Shown: positions 17,198-24,800 of the stretch, piece after piece | Position numbering within the stretch: position 1 is the stretch's first letter | Layout: each line of letters begins with the position of its first letter | Assembly: GCA_016235425.1 (NCBI GenBank) | Contig: JACRLC010000008.1 | Location: 1 to 64,000 of the forward strand | Reading direction: 5' to 3' | DNA: 64,000 nucleotides | From: Chloroflexota bacterium | GTDB lineage: Bacteria; Chloroflexota; Anaerolineae; Anaerolineales; Villigracilaceae | Made by a program: the position numbers and the translations under genes | Notes under the pieces: generated by a model | Databases searched by the model: none | What the model saw: the letters and a program-made list of their open reading frames with translations, nothing else | Told to the model about the DNA's origin: nothing

Positions 17198-18481
17198 TCA
17201 AGGTGATGTGTATTCAGGCGCGCTGTTGCCGAAGGTTTCCGCGCCGAATATATCGCGAACGATTTCCAGCATGTCGAATTGGTAATTACCCGCCGGATAC
17301 TTGGGTCCCTGGTCAATAGTGGGTTCAATCGTCGTGGCTTCCGCCCAATTGTTCCAGGTGTTGATCCAAATCAGCTTCCAGCCCTGACTGCCAACCGGCT
17401 CGCTGTATTTGCGGGCCACCTCGGCCATGGCAACCACTTGATCTTTGCTCATGGCAGGCACATAGATGCCCTCCTGGCCTTGCCAGGCCTTGAACAAACG
17501 ATCGTCATACTGAGGCGCCCAACCCGGCTGCAGGATTACGTCTTCCTGTCGGCCAGCCACTTTCAGTCCCTGGATTTCGGCCTGCCATTTCTTAAAAACG
17601 TCACCCTGAATTTCAGCCGCCTGCCCAACATCCTGCGGCCATGTACTGATGCCCGGTATTAGAAAAGTAAAGTTCGTGTTGGCGTCATAGACGGAGGCAA
17701 GCTCCTCATTGAAGACATCCCCCCGGAGGATGTCACCCACGATATATACATCGTAGCCTTGGGCGGCGGCTTTCTGGCGCGCTTCCTGAAAAGCCTCAGG
17801 AAATCTGCCTATTGCATTCCAGGTCCCCCAGATATAGATCACCGGCCTGTCATCAATCGAAAGATAATGAGACTCTCCAAAATACTTCTTAGCAAAGTGG
17901 TCGAAATCCGCGATAAACGTGTTGTAGACATCCGGGTCATCGAAATCCATCCCCCGGCTCAAGTCAACATTCAGGCCTGGAGTCTGGAGTATGCGCAAAA
18001 CAAGATCATAGAAAATGACCCAGCGAATCCGATCGAGGTTGGGCGCTTTGAGGAACGCGTCGTCAATGTTGTCTTCCATTGAGCCACAACACCCAACACC
18101 ACGCGGTGTTGTCCATTCCAATGAGAAGGCATCAACGCCATTGTCGGCGGCCCAATCAATCTGTTGCCGGATAACGTCCGGATCGGAACTGAAGTATGTG
18201 TGTCCCAACGCTGGCTCGAACGGAGTGGTGCGCTTGCCGCTGCAATCACCCGCCTCGAATCCGCCATAGCAGCCGGGTCCGAAATACCATAGGTTCAACT
18301 GAGCGATGACAATGTATTCACCGGGATCTGGAATTGCAGTTGGCGCAGCAGTTGGTGCAGCGGTCGGCGGTATGGATGTTCTAGGGAAAGGGGAGCTTGT
18401 TGGTACCCGCGCTGGGGTTGATGGTTTTGCAGTGCAGGCCGTCAGAATTACCAGCATTAGGAAGGTAATTACTTTGCGCAT
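17198..18481 (-). CDS. Lipoprotein with GH99/WbsX-like domain
   Basis: 427 residues. A lipoprotein signal (MRKVITFLMLVILTAC, lipid-bearing Cys16), a Pro/Thr/Ala linker to about residue 50, then one alpha/beta-barrel-type domain. The QLNLWYFGPGCYGGF start, WAADNGVDAFSLEW and the C-terminal INTWNNWAEATTIEPT resemble the GH99-like and WbsX domain (typical form NEWNEWAEG), a fold seen in alpha-mannan-degrading enzymes and polysaccharide gene clusters. It is probably an anchored glycan-active enzyme. Its place between the hydrogenase large subunit and the maturation protease looks incidental; 264 bases separate it from mvhA. Confidence 0.7.
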   Translation of the reverse strand: MRKVITFLMLVILTACTAKPSTPARVPTSSPFPRTSIPPTAAPTAAPTAIPDPGEYIVIAQLNLWYFGPGCYGGFEAGDCSGKRTTPFEPALGHTYFSSDPDVIRQQIDWAADNGVDAFSLEWTTPRGVGCCGSMEDNIDDAFLKAPNLDRIRWVIFYDLVLRILQTPGLNVDLSRGMDFDDPDVYNTFIADFDHFAKKYFGESHYLSIDDRPVIYIWGTWNAIGRFPEAFQEARQKAAAQGYDVYIVGDILRGDVFNEELASVYDANTNFTFLIPGISTWPQDVGQAAEIQGDVFKKWQAEIQGLKVAGRQEDVILQPGWAPQYDDRLFKAWQGQEGIYVPAMSKDQVVAMAEVARKYSEPVGSQGWKLIWINTWNNWAEATTIEPTIDQGPKYPAGNYQFDMLEIVRDIFGAETFGNSAPEYTSP

Positions 18482-18701
18482 TCGATACTCCTTATCAGAA
18501 ACAAGCGGAATAAACCGCGGAATGACGATTCAAGATGTACTGGAGGAGTCGGATGCGTACAATTCTTATAGCTCGCCAACAAGCTTTCATACGCGTCCAA
18601 ATGATGGCATCTGTGTGTTTACGTGCTATTTTTAGCCATATCAACAGTCTAAAAACAGTATGCAAGGCTTCTCACAGAGATTATGGTATGCAACAGAAAC
18701 T

Positions 18702-18737
18702 ATGGGCTGGAGGCACAGATTTCCGCCTTCAGCCCAT
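18702..18737 (-). terminator. Hairpin after the hydrogenase large subunit
   Basis: Arms 18702-18714 and 18725-18737 (ATGGGCTGGAGGC / GCCTTCAGCCCAT, one G-T pair) form a stem just past the mvhA stop at 18746. There is no good U-tract, so it may be a weak terminator or mRNA end-stabiliser. The rest of the 18482-18701 gap shows nothing recognisable. Confidence 0.5.
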
Positions 18738-18745
18738 TGTGTTTC

Positions 18746-20188
18746 CTAACTGTTCGTCAGCGTGTCGAGCAATTTCCCGTCTGGGCCGACGATATCCAGC
18801 TTGATTGGGATCGAACCATCGAGTTTGTGCGTGGCGCACGAGAGACATGGATCGTAGGCGCGGATCGCCATCTCGACCATGTTGAGCGTGCCCTGGTCAT
18901 ACTGGCCGCCTTTGATCAAGGTCTTCGCGGCCTGCCGGACCGAGAGATTGATGGCCGAGTTGTTCTGGCAGGTGGCGACGATCAGGTTGACGTGCGTGAG
19001 CAGGCCGTTTTCGTCGGTGGTGTAATCGTGGATGAGAGTCCCACGCGGGGCTTCCACCACGCCTACACCACGCGCGGCGCGCGGCGTCACTTTGACGCGC
19101 GTCTCGCGGCTGGTGATCTCGGGGTCGTTCAGCAGTTGGACAGCCATTTCCGCGTTGTAGAGCAGTTCGATCAGGCGCGCCCAGTGATACAGGAGCGTTA
19201 GTTGCGCGGGGCGGCCAAAGTTGGCGCGGAACTCTTCCAGTTCCTTTTGCGCGAGCGGGGTCGGGATGTAATCGGCCACGTTGATGCGCGCCAGCGTGTT
19301 GACGCGGTAAAGACTCGGCGCGTTATCTTCGAGCATGAACGGGCCGCGCTTCTTTGCATACGGGAACTTCAGATAGGTCCAGTCCTCGACGTGCTCGCCG
19401 ATGAAATCCGCGTAATCGGGGGTGGCGAAATCTTCGTAGGAACCGTCGGAGTACATCATGCGCAGTTTGCCTTCGTAGAGGTCGAGCGCGCCATCAGCCG
19501 CGACTGTCCCCAGGAAACCAGACGTGATCGTGCCGATGGTCTTCACCGCGTCGAGATATTTCGGGAAGATATTTTCCTTGGCGAACTTGATACTGAACTT
19601 CGCAAGCTCCAGGCATTCCTGCGCCATCGGAAGGAGCGCATCGCGTTCCTCTTTTTGAAGCGGCTTGCTGAATCCCCCGGGCACAGCCGCGTCGGGATGG
19701 ATGGATTTGCCCGCGATGGTCTCCAGCATTTTCGCGCACATGTGCCGAACTTTGACGACCTGCCTGGCAACCTCGGGCACTGCGCCCACGATTCCGATTA
19801 CGTTGCGTGTCGGGTATTCCGTGCTGGGACCCATCACAAAATCGGGACCGCCGAGGATGTAAAAGTGCAGGATGTGTTCCTCCATGTAAGCGATGCTGTT
19901 ACAAAGCCTGCGCAATTTCACTCCCGCTGGCGCTGGCTCAACACCGAAGACCGCATCATTGGCTTTGGCTGAGGCCAGATGATGCGACCATGGGCACACA
20001 CCGCAAATGCGCGTGGTAATGCGCGGCATTTCCTCCACTGGCTTGCCCACACAAAACTTTTCGAAGCCGCGCAGTTCGATAACGTTGACGCGCGCATCGT
20101 CCACGTCACCTGCATCGTTCAACTGGATGGTGACCTTGGCGTGGCCTTCGATGCGGCTAACAGGTTGGATAACGAGTGTTTTTCCCAT
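18746..20188 (-). CDS. mvhA: [NiFe]-hydrogenase large subunit, MvhA-like (group 3c)
   Basis: 480-residue catalytic subunit that splits H2 at the Ni-Fe centre, cytoplasmic (no signal peptide). The four Ni-Fe ligands are present: RICGVCPWSH (Cys62, Cys65) and DPCLSCATH (Cys448, Cys451). SRIEGH near residues 11-16 gives the proton-relay Glu. A 26-residue C-terminal tail after His454 is the expected maturation peptide, matching the HycI-type protease gene at 16602. The ribosome binding site AGAGGTGAG precedes the ATG, three bases after the mvhG stop. The hdr genes place it with methanogen-like Mvh enzymes that feed electrons to HdrABC. Confidence 0.92.
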   Translation of the reverse strand: MGKTLVIQPVSRIEGHAKVTIQLNDAGDVDDARVNVIELRGFEKFCVGKPVEEMPRITTRICGVCPWSHHLASAKANDAVFGVEPAPAGVKLRRLCNSIAYMEEHILHFYILGGPDFVMGPSTEYPTRNVIGIVGAVPEVARQVVKVRHMCAKMLETIAGKSIHPDAAVPGGFSKPLQKEERDALLPMAQECLELAKFSIKFAKENIFPKYLDAVKTIGTITSGFLGTVAADGALDLYEGKLRMMYSDGSYEDFATPDYADFIGEHVEDWTYLKFPYAKKRGPFMLEDNAPSLYRVNTLARINVADYIPTPLAQKELEEFRANFGRPAQLTLLYHWARLIELLYNAEMAVQLLNDPEITSRETRVKVTPRAARGVGVVEAPRGTLIHDYTTDENGLLTHVNLIVATCQNNSAINLSVRQAAKTLIKGGQYDQGTLNMVEMAIRAYDPCLSCATHKLDGSIPIKLDIVGPDGKLLDTLTNS

Positions 20189-20191
20189 GGC

Positions 20192-21118
20192 TCACCTCTT
20201 TGGCGCGGCACGCAGACGCCCCTTTGCGCCTGCAAAGCGATTGAATTGAGCGGCACGATCTGGAATTTGAGCGGGATCCAGACCGATGGTTGACAGCGCC
20301 CCCATCATGTCCACCATGGGATTGGCATCGTCGCGCACCGGGCCATAGCAGCCGCGGCAGGGCATGTAGGCTTTGATGCAACGCGGCGTGCCGCCGTCCA
20401 TTCCGCCGCATCCCGCGCGGGTGGCTGGTCCCTGGCACAGGAAGCCCTGTTCCATCAGACAGCGCACGGTTTCGAGCGGCTCGCCTGCGCCTTCAATCGG
20501 TTCCAACGGACGCTTCAATGCGGCAACTGATTTCTTCTCGCGCAGGGTTGGGCATTGGTCGCATACGCTCTTCTCTTCCAGGGCAAAAGGCGTGCCCTTC
20601 AATAGATGCAGGACTGCGCCGGCGAACATATCCGGTGTGGTGGGACAGCCCGGCAGTTTGAGGTCCACTTTTACAACCTCGTCCACCGCGTAGACGCGGT
20701 CGAGCAAAGCTGGCACCGCGCCTTTGGGCGTCTCGCCAGAGTCGGTGGTCGAATTCCCGCGATAGACGCGCTCATAGAGATCTTCCAGCGCGAATTGATT
20801 CGCCATGGCCGGGATGCCTCCATAACAGGCACAGGATCCCATGGCGATCAGGAATTTGACGCGTGAACGCATCAGCTCGGCGAGGTGCCTGTTTTCCTCG
20901 TTGCGGATTCCGCCGGTGATGATACCGACATCGGCTTCGGGAATATCAGCCGTACTGTTTTCACCTGTCTGCCCGAAGAGCTTGTGATCCATGATGACTG
21001 GCATATGGACAAACTCAAGTTCAGGCAGGAGGTCGAGCAAAGGTTCGCCAACGTCGAGCACGGTCACTTCACAGCCGCCGCAAATGGCAAACCATTCTTG
21101 CGCTACTTTTACTGGCAT
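20192..21118 (-). CDS. mvhG: Hydrogenase small subunit, MvhG-like
   Basis: 308-residue electron-transfer subunit carrying Fe-S clusters between the Ni-Fe site and MvhD. The N-terminal ICGGC (Cys13, Cys16), GSCACYGG near 113 and LPGCPTTP near 173 are the proximal-cluster ligands. Further Cys motifs (SVCDQCPTL, GFLCQGPATRAGCGG and MPCRGCYGPV) fit the medial and distal clusters of the F420-nonreducing hydrogenase group. No Tat signal, so it is cytoplasmic. Preceded by GAGGAGGAACA and the ATG at 21118. The 248-base gap to mvhD contains palindromes rather than a gene. Confidence 0.92.
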   Translation of the reverse strand: MPVKVAQEWFAICGGCEVTVLDVGEPLLDLLPELEFVHMPVIMDHKLFGQTGENSTADIPEADVGIITGGIRNEENRHLAELMRSRVKFLIAMGSCACYGGIPAMANQFALEDLYERVYRGNSTTDSGETPKGAVPALLDRVYAVDEVVKVDLKLPGCPTTPDMFAGAVLHLLKGTPFALEEKSVCDQCPTLREKKSVAALKRPLEPIEGAGEPLETVRCLMEQGFLCQGPATRAGCGGMDGGTPRCIKAYMPCRGCYGPVRDDANPMVDMMGALSTIGLDPAQIPDRAAQFNRFAGAKGRLRAAPKR

Positions 21119-21156
21119 TGTTCCTCCTCACTAAGGGCCTATCCTAATAGCGGAGT

Positions 21157-21213
21157 GCAGACTTTAGTCTGCCTCGCATTGCGGACTGAAGTCCGCGTTC
21201 CGAATTTTTTCGG
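21157..21213. repeat. Cluster of small palindromes upstream of mvhG
   Basis: GCAGACTTTAGTCTGC (21157-21172), GCGGACTGAAGTCCGC (21181-21196) and CCGAATTTTTTCGG (21200-21213) follow one another. The first two share an ACT(TT/GA)AGT centre with differing outer stems, related to the palindromes at 4337-4359 and 31901-31921. They would form hairpins in the mvhD-mvhG intergenic RNA. Confidence 0.7.
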
Positions 21214-21366
21214 ACAGGATGTAAGTCTTGCAAAAACAAGATATGCAAAAGATATGTTTCTATATAACAGCACCTCCTTCATGAATTTCTGTGACATAAA
21301 CGTCTCCAAGATGCTCCAGCCGCTGTCCTCGGCGGCGAGGACGCCGCCGGGAGCCAGTTGGCAAAA

Positions 21367-21780
21367 TCACTTGTACGGGCTTGGCCCAACTTTCTTAACT
21401 TGCTCCACCATCTCGGTCATCACCTGGGCAAAGCGTGGACCCTCCGACGCCGCCACCCATTCGAGCCGATAACGTTCAGGCTCGAGCGCGAAATCATCCA
21501 GCATCATCTTGATCGCGTCTGCGCGGGACTTTGCGCGGAGGTTGCCTTCGAGGTAATGACAGTCTCCCTCATGACAGCCGCACATCAATACCCCATCCGC
21601 GCCGTTGGTCAACGCGTCAATCACCAAATTTGGATGCACCATGCCGCTGCATTGCACGCGGATGATCCGCACATTGGGCGGATATTGCAGGCGCGATGTT
21701 CCAGCCAAATCCGCGGCGGTGTACGAACACCAATAGCAGGTGTAAACGATGATGAGGGGCTCGAATCCATTTTCTGACAT
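21367..21780 (-). CDS. mvhD: Electron-transfer subunit MvhD-like
   Basis: 137-residue iron-sulfur protein linking hydrogenase to HdrA. Conserved cysteines: CYWCSY near 15-20, VQCSGMVHP near 42-50, and CGCHEGDCHY near 67-76, the MvhD/FlpD arrangement that binds a [2Fe-2S] cluster. Length fits the family. No clear ribosome binding site precedes the ATG. It lies between hdrA and mvhG, exactly where the physical contact between the two halves of the complex is expected. Confidence 0.92.
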   Translation of the reverse strand: MSENGFEPLIIVYTCYWCSYTAADLAGTSRLQYPPNVRIIRVQCSGMVHPNLVIDALTNGADGVLMCGCHEGDCHYLEGNLRAKSRADAIKMMLDDFALEPERYRLEWVAASEGPRFAQVMTEMVEQVKKVGPSPYK

Positions 21781-21801
21781 AGTTCATCCGTGTGTTTCTT
21801 T

Positions 21802-21883
21802 CGTCATTGCGAGGAGGGTGTTCTTCCCGACGAAGCAATCTCTTGGTCGTGGTGGGGATTGCTTCGCTGCGCTCGCAATGACG
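21802..21883. repeat. Dispersed palindromic element (CGTCATTGCGAG ends)
   Basis: The ends CGTCATTGCGAG (from 21802) and CTCGCAATGACG (to 21883) are 12-base inverted repeats, with inner halves ACGAAGCAATC and GATTGCTTCG also inverted. It occupies almost the entire hdrA-mvhD intergenic gap. Similar elements are common in several bacterial phyla; it carries no gene. Confidence 0.8.
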
Positions 21884-21895
21884 GAAGAGAGTGGG

Positions 21896-24800
21896 TTATT
21901 TTCCTAACGCCGCCATGGTCATGGCACGTAGATAATCGAGTTTGAAATGCCAAACGAAGATCGCGTTTTTCGGGCAGGTGGCCTGACAAGTTCCGCAACC
22001 TTTACAAACTGTTTCATCAACCATGACGCGCTTCTTGGTCTGACCTGCTTCGTTTTGATATTCCACTAGCGTGATCGCCTTGAACGGGCACGGGTCAACG
22101 CAATACGCGCAACCGTCGCACTTATCTTCGTTGACGTGGGAAATGATCGGTTCGATCTCAATCGTGCGATTAGACAAAACAGTTGCGGCGCGTCCTGCCG
22201 CGGCGAGGGCTTGCGTGACTGATTCCGTGAGCGCCTTCTTGGGATAGTGCGCCATGCCGCACAGGAAGATTCCGTCGCTGGCAAAATCAACGGGGCGCAA
22301 TTTGAGATGTGCTTCCTGGAAGAAACCGTCCGCCGTGCGCGGCACTTTGAGCAATTGGGCAACATTGCCCGCATCATCCCGCGGGACAACTGCCACCGAT
22401 AAAACGACACGATCGGCCTCGAGCGCGACATCCGCGTTGAGCATCTCATCGTGGACGATGACCTGCATTGCCGCGGACTCCAACGTCTCCCGACGTTGGA
22501 CCTCAGGCGGGCGTTCCGCGTCGAAGCGCAGGAATGTGACTCCTGCCGCGCGTGCCTGGCGGTAATAAGGTTCCATCAGGCCGTAAGTCCGCATGTCGCG
22601 ATACAAAATGTAAACTTCAGTCTGCGGGCTGACCTTCTTGATCTCCATCGCGTTCTTGACCGCCTGTCCGCAACACAAACGACTGCAATAAGGCCGCTCC
22701 GCTGTTCGCGAGCCGACACATTGGATCATGACGATGGATTTTAGGTTCTCGATTTCAGATTTTCGATTGGCGAGCAGGTCTTCCATCTCAAGTTGCGTGA
22801 TGACGCGTTCATTCTGACCGTAGAGATATTCAGTTGGTCGATATGGCCGCGCACCCGTCGCGACGATGACTACACCGTGATTGATGACGATCTCACCCCC
22901 CTGTTCCCCCTCGCCCCCGTCCCCTCTCCCATTGGGAGAGGGGCGAAGGGGTGAGGGAGAACTGATCGCTGTCTTGAACTTCCCCAAGCTTCCAGCGAAA
23001 GACGTAATCTCGGCGTTGAGGAACGTGTGAATATTCGGATGATGGATTGTTTTCTCAACCATCTTCTCGAGCAAGGCTTGCGGCTCGGCATGACTGAGCA
23101 GGAAATGCAGATGCCGCATGTTGCCGCCGAGTTCACCTTCGCGTTCAACGACTGAAACCTTGAACCCCTGGTCAGCCAGTTCGTTCGCGGCAGTCATTCC
23201 CGCCACGCCGCCGCCTATGACCAGCGCGTCGTGATTGAATTCAAGCGACTTGCGCTGCAATGGCTCGACCATCCGCACTTTTGTCACTGCCATGCGGACG
23301 AGGTCTTTGGCTTTCTGTGTGGCGGCGACGGGTTGCTCGCGGTGCACCCACGAACATTGATCGCGGATGTTGGCAAGTTCGAACAAATAGAAATTCAACC
23401 CCGCTTCGCGGATTGCATTTTGGAACAGCGGCTCATGCGTGCGCGGCGTGCAAGATGCAACAACGACGCGATTCAAGTTGTATTCTTTCACCGCCGCTTT
23501 GATCTTGGCTTGCGAATCGGTTGAACAAGTGAACAGATTGTGATCCGCGACGACCACGTTCGGCAGACTGCGCGCGTACTCTGTGACCGCGGCTACATCC
23601 ACAACGCCCGCAATGTTCGTCCCGCAATGACAGACAAAGACTCCCACGCGCGGCTCTTGACCTGTCACGTCAATTTCTGGCGGATACACTTTCGGCGCGA
23701 CCAGCGTGTGACGTCCCTCGGCGAGAAGCGTCATTGCCCGCGCCGCGGCCGCGCTGGCAGACATCACCGTTTCAGGAATATCTTTCGGTTCGGCAAATGG
23801 CCCGCAGACGTAGACTCCTTCGCGGCTGGTGTTGAGCGGCGAGAGATTGGTTGTCTTGCAGAATCCATCGGTGGTCAAATCCACTTTCAATTCTTCGGCG
23901 AGGTGACCCATTCCTTTCGGGGCCTGCAAACCGACCGAAAGCACGACCAGATCAAAGGTCTCAGTGATGAGGCGGCCATCGGGCAGCGCATATTGGATTT
24001 CGAGATTCCCCGTCGCCGCGTCCTGTCTGATGGTCGAAGGCATCGCGCGCACATATTTCACGCCCGAAGATTTTGCGCGTTCGAAATACGCGTCGAAGCC
24101 TTTGCCATACGCGCGGAAGTCAATGTAGAAAACCGTGCAGTCGGTGCCGGGTGCGTGCTCCTGCGTGATGATGGTTTGCTTGGTGGCGTACATGCAACAC
24201 ACCGCTGAACACCAGTTGCGATCGGCGCGGCGCGAACCGACACATTGAATCCACGCGATGCGCTTCGGTTCCTTGTCATCGGATGGACGTTTGAGATGGC
24301 CGCCGTATGGCCCAGTCGGCGAAAGGATGCGTTCGTATTGCTGGCTGGTTACAACGTTGGGATAGCGCCCGAAACCATACTCGCCAGAAAGATGCGCGTC
24401 GTAAAGTTCAAAGCCCGATGCCAGGATCACCGCGCCGACTTCGATCTGTTCTGCCCGCGCGGTTTGATTATGGTCAATCGCACCCGCGCCGCATTTGTAA
24501 TAACAGGCGAGACATTCGGAACACACACCGCATTGCAAACAACGCGACGCTTCGGCGCGCGCTTCTTCCTCTGTGAACCCGCGCTGGACTTCCTCAAAGG
24601 AACGTGTGCGCGTTTCGGGATTTAACGCTTCCATCTTGACCCGCGGCTGGACTCTGATTTCCCCGCGGCGAATCTGCTCTGCGACTTCGGTCGGGTTCAT
24701 CTTCACCACTGGCAGATCGGCATGATGGCGCAACTCAAGATTTTCACCGCGCAAATATTTATGGATATTCTCCGCGGCCTTGTGTCCCGCGGCGACTGCA

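Noticed and set aside
18683-19972. Plus-strand open frames of 172 and 256 codons
   Set aside because: Antisense to mvhA, whose catalytic motifs are complete.
21130-21290. Minus-strand frame of about 52 codons (MSQKFMKEVLLYRN...) between mvhD and mvhG
   Set aside because: It runs through the palindrome cluster, has no recognisable feature, and its AAGGAGG lies inside the frame rather than before it.
22895-22960. Possible frameshift or sequencing error in hdrA at the Pro/Gly-rich run
   Set aside because: The frame is continuous on both sides and conserved motifs follow; the run is explained by the REP-like insertion.
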